The translations under genes were made by a program, and so were the position numbers. From the NCBI GenBank assembly GCA_903927265.1, contig CAIYMF010000308.1, forward strand, positions 1 to 35,200: 35,200 nucleotides of DNA. The letters run 5' to 3'. Within the stretch, counting starts at the first letter, position 1. Each line of letters begins with the position of its first letter. The DNA is from an uncultured bacterium (lineage in GTDB: Bacteria; Actinomycetota; Actinomycetes; S36-B12; CAIYMF01). The notes beneath the pieces are model-generated. The model had not been told where the DNA came from. It searched no databases and saw only the letters and a program-made list of their open reading frames with translations. Positions 9,101 to 18,139 of the stretch are shown one piece after another.

Positions 9101-10736
9101 AATTGCCTTCGGGCCCAATCACTGTGGCGAGTGAGGTGACAATCTCTTCGCGGATGGCGTCGAGCGGCGGGTTCGTGACCTGCGCGAACAATTGGCTGAA
9201 GTAGTCGAACAGCAATCGCGGTCGATCGGAGAGTGCAGCGATCGGCGAATCGGTTCCCATCGACCCGATCGGCTCGGTGCCTGCACGTGCCATCGGTGCG
9301 AGAATCACCCGCACTTCCTCTTCGGTGTACCCGAACGTTTGTTGACGACGCGCTACCGAATCGTGGGTGTGAACGATGTGCTCACGGTCGGGCAACGCAT
9401 CAAGGTGAATGATGCCTGTGCGCAACCACTCGCCGTATGGTGCCGCCGCAGCGAGTTCGGCCTTGATCTCGTCGTCTTCAACGATGCGACCCTGCGAGGT
9501 GTCGACGAGGAACATCCGGCCCGGCTGCAACCGCCCCTTGCGCACGATGCGGGCTGGGTCGATATCGAGAACACCTGCTTCCGACGCCAGCACCACCAGG
9601 CCCTCATCGGTGACCCAGAAGCGACCGGGGCGCAGGCCGTTGCGGTCAAGAACGGCGCCAATCACTGTTCCGTCGGTGAACGACACGTTGGCCGGCCCAT
9701 CCCACGGTTCCATCAAGGTGGCGTGGAATTCATAGAACGCACGACGCGCGGAATCCATCTCCGTGTGGTTCTCCCACGCCTCCGGAATCATCATCAACAC
9801 AGCGTGCGGCAGGCTGCGACCGCCAAGGTGCAGCAGTTCGAGCACCTCATCGAACGAGGCTGAGTCACTTCCACCATGAGTGCAGATCGGAAAGAGTCGT
9901 TCGAGGTCCCCCGGAATCAGGTCACTGGTGAGCATCGCTTCACGGGCTTGCATCCAGTTACGGTTTCCCATGACGGTGTTGATCTCGCCGTTGTGGGCAA
10001 TGAGTCGGTACGGGTGAGCAAGCGGCCACGACGGGAAGGTGTTCGTCGAGAAACGCGAGTGCACCAAACTCAGAGCGCTGGCAACCCGCCCATCGGACAG
10101 ATCGGGGTAAAAAGGTTCGAGTTGCCCGGTGGTCAGCATGCCCTTGTAGACCATCGTGCGACTGGACAACGAGGCAAAGTACACCGAGGCGTCGTGTTCA
10201 CTACGTCGACGCAGAACGAACGCCATGCGCTCGAGTTCGAGGCCTGCCTGCCCGTGAACGCCCGCAACGAACAACTGGCGGAATCGAGGCATCACGCTGC
10301 GTGCCGTGGCACCCACCAGCGACGGATCGGTGGGAACCTCGCGCCACCCCAGCACGCGCAATCCCTCCACGGCGGCCAGAGCATTGATAGCGCCCATCGC
10401 TGTGGCTTCCGCCGCATCATCGTCCGGAAGGAAAGCGATACCGGTGGCGTACGCGCCCTTGGCGGGCAAGTCGAATGCCACCACCTCACGCAGGAAGGCA
10501 TCCGGAACCTGAACCAAGATTCCCGCACCGTCACCTGAATCAGGCTCGGCACCCGAGGCACCGCGGTGATCGAGGTTGAGTAGCGCGGTGAGCGCCTGCT
10601 GCACCACGTCGTGGCTTGGAACTCCGTCAAGTCGGGCTACGAACGCCACACCGCAGGCATCGTGCTCGGCCACCGGGTCGTAGAGACCCTGAGCCGCGGG
10701 TACGGCGCTAAAGAGGCTGAACGGACTGGTGCTCAT
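6198..10736 (-). CDS. gltB: Glutamate synthase (NADPH) large subunit
   Basis: Makes two glutamates from glutamine and 2-oxoglutarate; ammonia released in the N-terminal amidotransferase is channelled to the FMN domain. Read from the ATG at 10736 it has 1512 residues. The catalytic cysteine of the class II glutaminase domain is C28 in EHDACGVAF, implying removal of a 27-residue propeptide. The FMN domain carries [15 protein letters not shown], and the 3Fe-4S cluster cysteines are in [15 protein letters not shown] (C-x5-C-x4-C). The C-terminal beta-helix has glycine-rich repeats. A longer reading from GTG 10799 exists, but GGAG lies 8 bases before the chosen ATG and the longer N-terminus is unlike the family. 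Confidence 0.97.
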   Translation of the reverse strand: MSTSPFSLFSAVPAAQGLYDPVAEHDACGVAFVARLDGVPSHDVVQQALTALLNLDHRGASGAEPDSGDGAGILVQVPDAFLREVVAFDLPAKGAYATGIAFLPDDDAAEATAMGAINALAAVEGLRVLGWREVPTDPSLVGATARSVMPRFRQLFVAGVHGQAGLELERMAFVLRRRSEHDASVYFASLSSRTMVYKGMLTTGQLEPFYPDLSDGRVASALSLVHSRFSTNTFPSWPLAHPYRLIAHNGEINTVMGNRNWMQAREAMLTSDLIPGDLERLFPICTHGGSDSASFDEVLELLHLGGRSLPHAVLMMIPEAWENHTEMDSARRAFYEFHATLMEPWDGPANVSFTDGTVIGAVLDRNGLRPGRFWVTDEGLVVLASEAGVLDIDPARIVRKGRLQPGRMFLVDTSQGRIVEDDEIKAELAAAAPYGEWLRTGIIHLDALPDREHIVHTHDSVARRQQTFGYTEEEVRVILAPMARAGTEPIGSMGTDSPIAALSDRPRLLFDYFSQLFAQVTNPPLDAIREEIVTSLATVIGPEGNLLEESAGHCRQVLLPFPVIDNDELAKVLHINLDGDLPGFAAAKIRGLYRVSGGGEGLAERIREICHEVDALIRQGKRFIVLSDRDSDAEWAPIPSLLLCSAVHHHLVRERTRTMVGLLIESGDVREVHHVALLIGYGAAAVNPYLALETVEDLVRQGVVSGIGAERAVRNTIKSLGKGVLKVMSKMGVSTVASYRGAQIFEAIGLSHEVVDRYFTGTTSKLGGVGLDVIAKESALRHAVAYPPSGISPAHRVLDVGGEYQWRREGEPHLFDPETVFRLQHSTRNQQFDVFRQYTERVNSQSHRLMTLRGLFRLRDDKCAPVPLDEVESVSDIVRRFSTGAMSYGSISQEAHETLAIAMNRLGAKSNTGEGGEDPERFSPLPNGDSKRSAVKQVASGRFGVTSEYLVNADDLQIKVAQGAKPGEGGQLPGHKVYPWIARTRHSTPGVGLISPPPHHDIYSIEDLAQLIHDLKNSNNRARVHVKLVSEVGVGTVAAGVAKAHADVILISGHDGGTGASPLTSLKHAGAPWELGLAETQQTLMLNGLRDRVVVQTDGQLKTGRDVVIAALLGAEEYGFATAPLVVMGCIMMRVCHLDTCPVGVATQNPVLRERFSGKPEFLETFFHYIAEEVREILASLGFRTLDEAIGHAELIDSREAIDHWKASGLDLAPILHVPDLGDAPRRQMIEQDHGLDRALDNELIALCKGVLEGGDSISAALPIRNVNRTVGTMLGAEITRKFGGTGLPEGSVDITFTGSAGQSFGAFLPAGVTLRLVGDTNDYLGKGLSGGHLVVRPHDTATFAAEENIIAGNVIAYGATAGTILVRGKVGERCCVRNSGATVVVEGTGDHGCEYMTGGRVVVLGETGRNFAAGMSGGIAYLLDAQPLRINGEMVDVEGLDDDDLLFLRNVLTQHADETGSTVAAALLAAGDEGLARFSRVMPRDYKRVLAAQARAVAEGLDSMTYVMGAV

Positions 10737-10760
10737 GAAGTACTCCGAGGTCGTCCACAC

Positions 10761-10773
10761 GGTCACAATGACC
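10761..10773. promoter_or_regulatory. Small inverted repeat in the gltB leader
   Basis: GGTCA and TGACC arms flank three bases, 25 bases before the gltB start. It might be an operator for nitrogen control, but it does not fit the GlnR pattern I know (GTNAC-n6-GNAAC). Two TANNNT hexamers (TACGGT at 10798-10803 and TACGAT at 10842-10847, both minus strand) are candidate -10 elements upstream in the same 111-base gap. Confidence 0.3.
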
Positions 10774-10847
10774 ATCTGTCCGTAGCGGCGCGGTTGCACC
10801 GTACGAGCAGGGGGACGACGCTGGCCCTTACTGCTGCCAGGATCGTA

Positions 10848-11816
10848 TCAGGGTTCTTCGGCGAGGAACTCGGCCGATACGTCCTCCTCCGAGGGGGCGC
10901 CGTCCTCGCCGATATCGCTCTCGACCGCCGCGGCCTCATCGGAGTCGACGGGGTGCCGGTACACCTGTGTCTCACGCCCGGGCCGCATCCGCGCACTCAG
11001 GATCAGGTAGATCAGCGCGCCGATTCCAACAGCGATAGACGTGAACACGTTGAAGCGCAATCCGAATAGATGCGCTGCATCGTCAATGCGCAGCGACTCC
11101 CACAGAGTGCGACCTACGCAGTACAACAGGATGTACAGCGCAAACACCCGCCCGTGACCCATTCGGAATCGCTTGTCGGCCCACACCAGTACGCCGGCGA
11201 TCAGCAGACACCAGATCGATTCATAAAGGAAGGTCGGGTGAAAGGTCGCGAACTGCTCGTACCCCGCAGGACGATGTTCGGGGTCAATCTGCAGCCCCCA
11301 GGGAAGCGTGGTGGGAGCGCCGAAGAGTTCCTGATTGAAGTAGTTTCCCCAGCGGCCGATGGCCTGAGCAACCACGATTCCCGGAGCGATCGCATCCGCC
11401 AGCGGCGGCAGCAGTATGCCCTTGCGGCGCGCACCGATCCAGGCGCCGAGAGCACCAACGGAGACAGCACCCCAGATGCCCAGGCCACCGTTCCAGATTT
11501 CCAACGACGCAATGAAACCCTTGCCATTGGGTCCGAAATAGGCCGGCCAGTCGGTGAGCACGTGGTAAAGGCGTGCTCCGATAATTCCGAACGGCACGGC
11601 CCATACCGCGATGTCGGCGACATCCCCCGACACGCCCCCGCGCTCAATCCACCGTCGCGAACCAATCAGGATCGCCACGATGATGCCAAGGAGGATTAAC
11701 AACGCATAGGCACGCAGAGGCAGTGGACCTAGATTCCACACACCCTGTGACGGGCTCGGCAGGTACGCCGGAAGTGCGGTGATGGCGCCTGATGCGACAG
11801 GTGCCAGCAGGCTCAC
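10848..11816 (-). CDS. lgt: Phosphatidylglycerol--prolipoprotein diacylglyceryl transferase
   Basis: Integral membrane enzyme that attaches diacylglycerol to the lipobox cysteine of prolipoproteins, acting before the signal peptidase LspA encoded near the right end of this window. The 322-residue protein has about seven hydrophobic segments. The family histidine is H85 in LYHVLTDW, and the signature GRWGNYFNQE is at 154-163. A late RTLWESLRIDD block contributes the conserved arginine region. The last 45 or so residues form an acidic cytoplasmic tail not needed for catalysis in the family. The GTG start overlaps the stop of the DsbA-like gene as GTGA. A 111-base gap separates it from gltB. Confidence 0.96.
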   Translation of the reverse strand: MSLLAPVASGAITALPAYLPSPSQGVWNLGPLPLRAYALLILLGIIVAILIGSRRWIERGGVSGDVADIAVWAVPFGIIGARLYHVLTDWPAYFGPNGKGFIASLEIWNGGLGIWGAVSVGALGAWIGARRKGILLPPLADAIAPGIVVAQAIGRWGNYFNQELFGAPTTLPWGLQIDPEHRPAGYEQFATFHPTFLYESIWCLLIAGVLVWADKRFRMGHGRVFALYILLYCVGRTLWESLRIDDAAHLFGLRFNVFTSIAVGIGALIYLILSARMRPGRETQVYRHPVDSDEAAAVESDIGEDGAPSEEDVSAEFLAEEP

Positions 11817-12670
11817 TTCTTCGCAGCAGCCGCGACGGCCGCGTCGAGCTTGGCCTTATCGGCAAGCACCTCGTTGGGAACCTCAGTGCCGTTCAAGAAT
11901 CCAGCCGGCGTACCCGGGATGGCCTTGTCGTTGAACATTTGCAACGAGTTGACCGCCCAACCGAGGTAGGTGCCATCCTTCACGCACTTTTCGAAGGTGG
12001 TGTACGCGTCACCGGAAATTCCGGACTGCTTGCCGAAGTCGAGCAGGGCAGCCTCGGTGTAGCCGGCGCCCTCGGGTGTCGGTTGGTTGGCGAATACCAC
12101 GTTGTGGAACTCAGCCGTCTTGCCCGCATCAATCGCGCATCCCCACGCGGCAATGGCGCGCATCGACGAACTCGGCGCGCCTGCCTTGGTGTTGTCTGCC
12201 GAGAGCTTGGCGTCAAGGAACGCCGTCGGTCGCCAGAACAACTGTGCTTGACCGCTCGTGGCCAATTCCTCAATCCCCTGACCGTTCGCCTTCTCAACGG
12301 CTGCACACGCGGGGCACTGGAAGTCTTCCCACAATTGCAGTACGGGGGCGGTCGTTGGCGCCGTGCCGTAGGGCACCGCGTAGGCGTTGTCGCCGGAGTT
12401 CACCACACCCTTGGGCAACGCCGCGTCAGGATTCGGCGTCGGCAGCGCGATGGACGTTCCGTTGGAGGTAGAACTGCTGTGCGATTGCCAGAAGGCTCCG
12501 CCCACGATGGCGCCCACGATGACCAGTACGGCAACACCACCGATGATCTTGATCGTGCGATCGCGTCGCTTCTCCGATGCCTCCTGCGCAGCGCGGGCCG
12601 CGGCAGCCTTGTCTCGGCGATCCTTGGCCGACTGGGGCTTCGAACCTTTGTCCGAACCGCTGGTGCTCAT
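11813..12670 (-). CDS. Membrane-anchored DsbA-like thiol oxidoreductase
   Basis: Probably makes or rearranges disulfides on the outer face of the membrane. The 285-residue protein has a charged Lys/Arg/Ala-rich cytoplasmic segment (1-40), one transmembrane helix (about 41-61) and a Ser/Thr/Pro linker. A thioredoxin-fold domain of the DsbA/DSBA-like type follows. The active site CPAC is C119-C122 in WEDFQCPACAA, and the cis-proline region is IPGTPAGFLNG near the end. Two further cysteines (WGCAID and FEKCVKD) could form a second disulfide. It overlaps the upstream MauE-like gene as ATGA and the downstream lgt as GTGA, so the three are translated together. The MauE partner could be its redox partner; that is inference from context. 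Confidence 0.9.
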   Translation of the reverse strand: MSTSGSDKGSKPQSAKDRRDKAAAARAAQEASEKRRDRTIKIIGGVAVLVIVGAIVGGAFWQSHSSSTSNGTSIALPTPNPDAALPKGVVNSGDNAYAVPYGTAPTTAPVLQLWEDFQCPACAAVEKANGQGIEELATSGQAQLFWRPTAFLDAKLSADNTKAGAPSSSMRAIAAWGCAIDAGKTAEFHNVVFANQPTPEGAGYTEAALLDFGKQSGISGDAYTTFEKCVKDGTYLGWAVNSLQMFNDKAIPGTPAGFLNGTEVPNEVLADKAKLDAAVAAAAKK

Positions 12671-13236
12671 CGCGCTGCCTCCTGAAATTCGAGTTCGTCT
12701 GTGTCTTCATCGTGTTCATCGTGGATGCGTTTGGACTGAGTGCGGTCAATGGAAAAGACAGTCTTTGGCCACACGGCAAGCCACACCGCCATTCCCGCAA
12801 AGAGCAGATCTCGCAGGATCTCCGAACTGTAACGCCAGGTCTTGCCTGCCTCGCTCACATCGCCTCCGCCGCCGAAGCAGCCGCAGTCGATCGAATAGCC
12901 CCGGGCCCACACGCTGCCGATGCCAATGATGAAAGCGAACATCAACAGGGAGGTGACCACGGCCGCCCAACGAGTCAGGAGCCCGACCAACAACAACACG
13001 GCCAACAGCACCTCGCCGGCGGGCAACAACCAGCCCAGCACTCCCGCAATGTCACCGGTCATGCCCGGAATACGGTAGGCGATGATGGCCGAGCGCGCAC
13101 CGCTCGGCTCGAGAAGTTTGCTGATGCCAGCGAACGCGAGAATGGCGGCGAGGACGAGTCGAAAGATCAAACCGATGACCGGGTGACCCCAGAAACGCCG
13201 AGTCGACGGCTGCACAGCAGTCATCTCGGTGGCCAT
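12667..13236 (-). CDS. MauE/DoxX-like integral membrane protein
   Basis: A 189-residue protein with four hydrophobic segments (about 19-40, 62-88, 91-109 and 145-158). It has the MauE-type opening (LAAILAFAGISKLLEP) and a paired-cysteine motif IDCGCFGGGG with C118 and C120 at the membrane face. MauE-family proteins are linked to disulfide formation in partner proteins, and a CxC pair next to a membrane suggests a quinone- or thiol-linked redox role. The C-terminal 30 residues are charged. GGAGG stands 4 bases before the ATG at 13236, supporting this start. It is followed by overlapping genes for a DsbA-like protein and Lgt. The exact reaction is unknown. Confidence 0.82.
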   Translation of the reverse strand: MATEMTAVQPSTRRFWGHPVIGLIFRLVLAAILAFAGISKLLEPSGARSAIIAYRIPGMTGDIAGVLGWLLPAGEVLLAVLLLVGLLTRWAAVVTSLLMFAFIIGIGSVWARGYSIDCGCFGGGGDVSEAGKTWRYSSEILRDLLFAGMAVWLAVWPKTVFSIDRTQSKRIHDEHDEDTDELEFQEAAR

Positions 13237-13352
13237 CGTTCCTCCAATTCAAGCGCGGGATGCAGGGTTGACTCTCTCACGTCAGGGAGATTCGGCGAGG
13301 AAACACCCCTGTGAACTGTCGAACGTTGACTTCGCCCTGTGCGTTCCCCACA

Positions 13353-14153
13353 TCAGCGACGTCTCGCACCGGCTGCCAGGCTGACCGCCAACGCCGCCAC
13401 CGCGTCAAGTCCGGCCCCCCGCGAAGGAGCGTCCAGCAGCGCCCGCACGAACGCCGAGCCCACGATCACCCCATCGGCGTACGCGGACACCTCGGCGGCC
13501 TGATCACCGGTTGAAACCCCGAGCCCCACAGCGATCGGTCGATCGGTCAACGCACGCGTGCGCGCCACCAACTCTCCGGCTGCCGAGCCCACGGTGGTAC
13601 GCGTTCCGGTAACACCCATGGTTGATGCTGCGTAAACAAATCCGGTCGTGGCTCCGGCGACAACCGCAATGCGTTCGTCACTCGAACTCGGCGCCACGAG
13701 GTAGACGCGGTCAATGCCAGCCGAGTCGGTTGCGCGCATCCACGGACCTGACTCCTCCGGCGTGAGGTCAGGAGTAATCACACCGACGCCACCAGCGCTG
13801 GCCAGATCGCGTGCGAACGCGTCGACTCCGTACTTTTCGATGGGGTTCCAGTACGACATCACCAGGGTGGGCGCACCGGTGGCCGCAATGGCGGCCACGG
13901 TCGAGAGCACATCAGGAGTCGCCGTGCCGGCGCTGAGTGCGATATCGACGGCCTGCTGAATGGTGGCGCCGTCCATCAAGGGATCAGAGTAGGGAAGACC
14001 GACTTCGACGACATCGACACCGGATTCGACCATGACGCGAAGGGCGTCAATGCAGCCCTCGTGATCAGGAAACCCAGCGGGCAGGTATCCGATCAGGACC
14101 GCGCGATTCTCAGCGCGCGCAGTATCGAACATCTCTTGCAGCGATCCCATCAC
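13353..14153 (-). CDS. trpA: Tryptophan synthase alpha chain
   Basis: Cleaves indole-3-glycerol phosphate to indole and glyceraldehyde 3-phosphate and passes indole through a tunnel to TrpB. The 266-residue barrel has the GYLPAGFPD opening and the catalytic glutamate in [15 protein letters not shown] (E50), with the catalytic aspartate D61 in the same block. The phosphate-binding GLGVST and [10 protein letters not shown] blocks occur near the end. The GTG at 14153 overlaps the trpB stop as GTGA; the ATG one codon later is an equally possible start. A 116-base gap before the MauE-like gene holds only that gene's ribosome site and no terminator I can support. Confidence 0.97.
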   Translation of the reverse strand: MMGSLQEMFDTARAENRAVLIGYLPAGFPDHEGCIDALRVMVESGVDVVEVGLPYSDPLMDGATIQQAVDIALSAGTATPDVLSTVAAIAATGAPTLVMSYWNPIEKYGVDAFARDLASAGGVGVITPDLTPEESGPWMRATDSAGIDRVYLVAPSSSDERIAVVAGATTGFVYAASTMGVTGTRTTVGSAAGELVARTRALTDRPIAVGLGVSTGDQAAEVSAYADGVIVGSAFVRALLDAPSRGAGLDAVAALAVSLAAGARRR

Positions 14154-15379
14154 CCACCATCCTCGGGCGAGGCCCCGTCGAGACCGAACCAGCGGGCCGC
14201 CGTCTCAACATCCTTATCGCCGCGCCCCGAGAGATTGAGGAGAATGACCGCCTCCGGGCCAAGTTCGCGTCCAAGCCTCATGACTCCCGCGAGGCCGTGC
14301 GCCGACTCGATGGCCGGAATGATTCCCTCGGTTCGACACAGCGCAGCGAAGGCAGCCATCGCCTCGTCGTCGTTGACAGGTTCGTACACCGCGCGACCCG
14401 TATCGTGCAGCCACGCATGCTCTGGTCCGACTCCCGGATAATCCAGACCAGCGGAGATCGAATGCGACGGCACCGTCTGACCCCACTGATCTTGCATGAC
14501 GTACGTTCGTGCACCGTGGAGCACACCCGGTGATCCGCCGCTAAAACGCGCTGCGTGCCGACCTGTCTCAACGCCGTCTCCGCCCGCCTCGTAACCGCGC
14601 AACTGCACCTGCGGATCGTCGATGAAGGCACTGAAAATTCCCATGGCATTAGATCCGCCACCCACACACGCAGCGACGGCATCGGGTAGGCGACCCACAC
14701 GCTCGAGCACCTGCACTCGCGCCTCGCTCCCGATCACGCGATGGAATTCCTTGACTATTTCCGGAAACGGAGCAGGACCGGTGACGGTGCCCAGGATGTA
14801 GTGAGTGCGATCGACGCTGGTGACCCAATCGCGCATTGCCTCGTTGATGGCATCCTTGAGGGTGCGGCTTCCGATGGTGACAGGAATGACTTCTGCGCCG
14901 AGCAACTGCATCCGTGCGACGTTGAGCGCCTGTCGCCGGGTGTCTTCCTCACCCATGTACACGGTGCACTCAAGCCCCATTAATGCTGCCGCTGTGGCAG
15001 TCGCCACACCATGTTGTCCGGCACCTGTCTCGGCGATCACCCGCTTCTTGCCCATGCGCACCGCGAGCAGCGCCTGCCCGAGCACGTTGTTGATCTTGTG
15101 CGACCCCGTGTGGTTGAGATCTTCACGTTTGAGCAGCACGCGTGCGCCGCCGCAGTACTGGGCGGAGAATCTGCGCGCCTCGCTCAGTGGACTAGGTCGA
15201 CCGTTGTAGGTCGCTTGAAGCCAGTCGAGTTCGGCACGGAATGCCGGATCGACCAGCGCGGAACGGAAGGTCGCATCGAGTTCGTCGAGCGCGGCGGTGA
15301 GGGCCTCTGGAACGAAGCGGCCACCGTACTCACCGAAGTGCCCAGCAAGTTCCGGTGAATCTGATGACGCAAGCGCCAT
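14150..15379 (-). CDS. trpB: Tryptophan synthase beta chain
   Basis: PLP-dependent enzyme joining indole with serine to make tryptophan. The 409-residue protein has the [11 protein letters not shown] opening typical of TrpB1. The PLP lysine is K95 in [10 protein letters not shown], followed by the [10 protein letters not shown] catalytic block, the phosphate-binding GGGSNA loop and the C-terminal AIESAHG block. It overlaps trpC by one base at its start and trpA at its end, forming a coupled trpC-trpB-trpA unit. No TrpB2-type extension is present. Confidence 0.98.
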   Translation of the reverse strand: MALASSDSPELAGHFGEYGGRFVPEALTAALDELDATFRSALVDPAFRAELDWLQATYNGRPSPLSEARRFSAQYCGGARVLLKREDLNHTGSHKINNVLGQALLAVRMGKKRVIAETGAGQHGVATATAAALMGLECTVYMGEEDTRRQALNVARMQLLGAEVIPVTIGSRTLKDAINEAMRDWVTSVDRTHYILGTVTGPAPFPEIVKEFHRVIGSEARVQVLERVGRLPDAVAACVGGGSNAMGIFSAFIDDPQVQLRGYEAGGDGVETGRHAARFSGGSPGVLHGARTYVMQDQWGQTVPSHSISAGLDYPGVGPEHAWLHDTGRAVYEPVNDDEAMAAFAALCRTEGIIPAIESAHGLAGVMRLGRELGPEAVILLNLSGRGDKDVETAARWFGLDGASPEDGG

Positions 15380-16191
15380 CAGGCACCCCTTTGATGTTTG
15401 ACAGCCGGGTGCGATCCAGCCGTGACCAATTCATGAACTGCCGCTCGTGGATTGCTTCCCGTCACCAGACTCTCGCCCACCAACACCGCGTCTGCTCCGG
15501 CGTTTGCATAGGCAATGAGATCGTGAGGCCCACGCACCCCACTCTCTGCGATGCGCGCAATCTCTGACGGAATCAAGGGCGACAACCTCGCAAATGTTTC
15601 ACGATCAACGTCGAGGGTGCGCAAATTGCGGGCATTAACTCCGATGACCCGCGCGCCCGCGACAACAGCACGATTGACTTCGTCTTCGTCGTGAACCTCA
15701 ACGAGTGGTGTGAGGCCCAAACTTTCCGCCCGTTCAATCAGTGAGACCAGCGCGTCCTGCTCAAGGGCAGCGACAATCAGCAGCGCCACGTCGGCACCGT
15801 AGGCCCGTGCTTCCCACAATTGGTAACTGCTGACGATGAAATCCTTGCGCAGCACGGGGATGTCGACTGCGGCACGCACTGCTTTGAGATCGGCTAGCGA
15901 GCCGCCGAAGCGTCGTTGCTCGGTGAGCACACTGATGCAATGCGCGCCCCCTCGCTCATATTCACGAGCAAGGTCAGCGGGGTCGGCGATCTCGGCGAGA
16001 TCACCTTTGCTCGGGCTGCGCCGCTTGACCTCAGCGATGACCGCAACGTCGTTGCCCAGCAGTGCGGGCAGCAGGGGACGAACGGGCGCAGCACCAGCGG
16101 CGCGCTCCTTGAGTTCGTCGAGAGGCACGCACTCTTGACGTTGGGCCAAATCAGCGCGCACACCCACGAGGATGTCGTCGAGGACTGTCAC
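15379..16191 (-). CDS. trpC: Indole-3-glycerol phosphate synthase
   Basis: Closes the indole ring from carboxyphenylamino-deoxyribulose phosphate. From the GTG at 16191 the protein has 270 residues, the normal single-domain length, with no fused TrpF. Key blocks are [13 protein letters not shown] (K56), the catalytic lysine K116 in [30 protein letters not shown] and [11 protein letters not shown]. The frame is open for 93 more codons upstream, but those encode an unrelated arginine-rich string overlapping the DUF2752 gene, so they are rejected. No ribosome site precedes the GTG; instead TACCCT stands exactly 6 bases before it, suggesting a leaderless message inside the cluster. Confidence 0.95.
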   Translation of the reverse strand: MTVLDDILVGVRADLAQRQECVPLDELKERAAGAAPVRPLLPALLGNDVAVIAEVKRRSPSKGDLAEIADPADLAREYERGGAHCISVLTEQRRFGGSLADLKAVRAAVDIPVLRKDFIVSSYQLWEARAYGADVALLIVAALEQDALVSLIERAESLGLTPLVEVHDEDEVNRAVVAGARVIGVNARNLRTLDVDRETFARLSPLIPSEIARIAESGVRGPHDLIAYANAGADAVLVGESLVTGSNPRAAVHELVTAGSHPAVKHQRGA

Positions 16192-16197
16192 ACACCG

Positions 16198-16203
16198 AGG
16201 GTA
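16198..16203 (-). promoter_or_regulatory. -10 element for leaderless trpC
   Basis: Minus-strand TACCCT lies 6 bases before the GTG at 16191, in the 37-base gap after the DUF2752 stop. This would allow trpCBA to be transcribed apart from the upstream genes. No clear -35 is visible. Confidence 0.5.
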
Positions 16204-16228
16204 ACGAGGAGTACCCAGACGCGCGACG

Positions 16229-16717
16229 TCAGCCCACCCAGAGTTCGGAGGCGAAGTACGCACCCGCCGGCACATTGCGGTACACCGTCCAGACCAGCAT
16301 GGCGATAATGGCCCCCACGAACAACGCGCGTTGCACTGCTGGACGCGGCGACGACAGTGGCATGGGTCGACCCGTCCATCGGCTCCACGCCCAGACCAAC
16401 CAGGCGATGACGGCGAACGGGGCCAGCACCGCGACCAACGCGTTGTGGTCGAACGCACCACTGAGATCACCAGTCAGAAGCGATCGAGTACAGCGCAACC
16501 CACCACAGAAGGGGCAATCTAATCCGCTGACGAGTTTGGTGGGGCAGGTCGGATAGTGCCCGGGAGTATTCGGATCGGCAGCGAGGAGCAGTACGGACCC
16601 TGCTGCCACTGCACCGGCGGTGAGCAACGGAGCACGCATCCGAGTCCATCGAGAACGCTCGAGGGGCGCTTGGGGCGCAGCAACGTCTGGCGCCTGTCCG
16701 CTCGCGATGTCGGTCAC
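16229..16717 (-). CDS. DUF2752 membrane protein of the trp cluster
   Basis: A 162-residue protein of unknown function with three hydrophobic segments (about 30-46, 92-110 and 129-146). The family signature [17 protein letters not shown] follows a CPT motif, so three cysteines cluster near the first membrane segment; the arrangement could bind metal or form disulfides, which is a guess. DUF2752 genes are often found between trpE-side genes and trpC in Actinobacteria, as here. The GTG start has no Shine-Dalgarno site but a TAGTCT -10 element 6 bases upstream, whose first three bases are the stop codon of the sensor kinase gene. Confidence 0.85.
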   Translation of the reverse strand: MTDIASGQAPDVAAPQAPLERSRWTRMRAPLLTAGAVAAGSVLLLAADPNTPGHYPTCPTKLVSGLDCPFCGGLRCTRSLLTGDLSGAFDHNALVAVLAPFAVIAWLVWAWSRWTGRPMPLSSPRPAVQRALFVGAIIAMLVWTVYRNVPAGAYFASELWVG

Positions 16718-16723
16718 CCCACC

Positions 16724-16729
16724 AGACTA
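16724..16729 (-). promoter_or_regulatory. -10 element for leaderless DUF2752 gene, overlapping kinase stop
   Basis: Minus-strand TAGTCT is 6 bases before GTG 16717. Its TAG is the sensor-kinase stop codon. The surrounding 12-mer CGTAGTCTGGTG (16720-16731) recurs exactly before lspA at 35026-35037. Confidence 0.55.
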
Positions 16730-18139
16730 CGACGCACTGAGCGGAATTCGAACTGTGAAACGCGCGCCACCTTCAGCAGCGTGCCCTGCCTCAGCGGTAC
16801 CTCCCAGCCTCGTGGCCAGACTGCCCACGAGGGCCAACCCGATGCCCGTACCCACTTTGCGCACCCCGTGATATCTCGAATGTAGTTCGGCAGGAACGAA
16901 CGCAACCGACATGTCGTCGGTAGTCAGTCCCGGTCCACCGTCCCTGACTTCCACTACGACCTGCTCGCGCTCACGGCGCACCGCCAACACAATCGGCGCA
17001 CCCGCTGGGGTGACTCGCAACGCGTTTTCCGCCAGATTGTCGACGATCTGGCGCAGACGAAGTGGATCAGTCACCGTTTCTAACGGCTCGTCCGGGGGTT
17101 CGAGGTGGAACAACACGCCATCCCTCGAGCAGCGGTCTTCCCATACTTGCCCGGCATCGTGGGCAAACCGCTGCATGTCGACCGGACTGCGATCGAGCCG
17201 CACATCGACGGCACCCACTCGGCCAAGATCGAGTAGGTCAGAAACAAGCCGCTCGAGCCGGTCAGACTCCCCCACGACGATGGCACCCGTACGGGCCATA
17301 TCCTCGGGCGACACCACGCCATCCCTCAACGCCTCGCCGTAACCCTTGACAGCGGTCAATGGGGTGCGAAGCTCATGGGACACCGACATCAGGAAGGCCC
17401 GCTGTCGGTTTTCGCTGGTCGCCAGCGCCGCCGCCAAGACATTGAGAGAATTCGCGATGTCGGCAACTTCTGCAGGACCTTGAGGGATCAAGCGCACGTC
17501 ACGTTCACCCGCGCTGAGCCGCTCGGCAGCTACCGCCGCCTGCCGCAGACTGCGAGTCACCCGGCGCGAGGCAAGCCAGCCAACCAAGGCCGACAGCACG
17601 AGCCCCAACGCCAAGGCGATGAGCATTCGCTTCAGCAGGACACCCACCGACGCCGTGGCCACCTGTACTTGCTGAACCAGCAGCATTCCCTGATTGCGCG
17701 GCAATGATCGGCCTTCGATGAAAGTCAGGCCCTGCCCGATATCGCGCGTCACGGAAACCGAACCGCCTTCGGTGGTGACAGTGACCTCCTCCGAGGTCAG
17801 AGGTGGCTCAACGGCCGCACCGGGACTCACGATGTACCCGGAGATGCCCTGTTCCTGCAGCGAACGCACTCGCTCCTTCAGTTCGTGTGGTTCGACGCCA
17901 CTTTGTCCGCCCAAAAGACCGGCGATGAGGTCGGCCTGCTGGGCAAGTGTCGACTGCGCTTGAGTCACCGCCGCCTGGCGCACAATCGGATATGCCACGA
18001 CGGCGGAGATGACGACGGTGAGTGCAGCAACGCCCGCCGTGAGCAGACCCGTGCGGGTTGCAAGGCTGAGCCTGCTGCGGTGCGCGGTCGTCACCTCAAC
18101 GACGGGAAGTGCCGGTAGAACCGGCGCCCCGTCACTCAC
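16727..18139 (-). CDS. Two-component sensor histidine kinase
   Basis: Membrane kinase that should phosphorylate the response regulator encoded just upstream. From GTG 18139 it has 470 residues. It has a transmembrane helix (about 29-52), an extracytoplasmic sensor region of about 110 residues and a second helix (about 167-189). A HAMP linker, the HisKA box SVSHELRTPLTAVKGY with H255, the N box VDNLAENALRV, G1 DGGPGL and G2 GTGIGLAL follow. The chosen GTG overlaps the regulator stop by 8 bases and has GGAGGAG about 11 bases upstream; a TTG at 18172 is possible but less likely. The sensor domain shows no motif I recognise, so the signal is unknown. Its position inside the trp cluster is unusual. 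Confidence 0.93.
   Translation of the reverse strand: MSDGAPVLPALPVVEVTTAHRSRLSLATRTGLLTAGVAALTVVISAVVAYPIVRQAAVTQAQSTLAQQADLIAGLLGGQSGVEPHELKERVRSLQEQGISGYIVSPGAAVEPPLTSEEVTVTTEGGSVSVTRDIGQGLTFIEGRSLPRNQGMLLVQQVQVATASVGVLLKRMLIALALGLVLSALVGWLASRRVTRSLRQAAVAAERLSAGERDVRLIPQGPAEVADIANSLNVLAAALATSENRQRAFLMSVSHELRTPLTAVKGYGEALRDGVVSPEDMARTGAIVVGESDRLERLVSDLLDLGRVGAVDVRLDRSPVDMQRFAHDAGQVWEDRCSRDGVLFHLEPPDEPLETVTDPLRLRQIVDNLAENALRVTPAGAPIVLAVRREREQVVVEVRDGGPGLTTDDMSVAFVPAELHSRYHGVRKVGTGIGLALVGSLATRLGGTAEAGHAAEGGARFTVRIPLSAS

Noticed and set aside
11792-12685. 297-codon open frame on the plus strand opposite the DsbA-like gene
   Set aside because: Fully antisense to a gene with a clear CPAC thioredoxin active site; arginine-rich translation.
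12577-13314. 245-codon open frame on the plus strand
   Set aside because: Lies opposite the DsbA-like and MauE-like genes, which have clear domain motifs; its His/Gln/Arg-rich translation has no recognisable fold.
13237-13352. Terminator after trpA
   Set aside because: Only a 4-bp TCTC/GAGA pairing with an 8-base loop and no T-tract; not supportable.
16192-16470. N-terminal extension of trpC by 93 codons
   Set aside because: Overlaps the DUF2752 gene in another frame and gives an Arg/Cys-rich string; the GTG at 16191 gives the normal family N-terminus.
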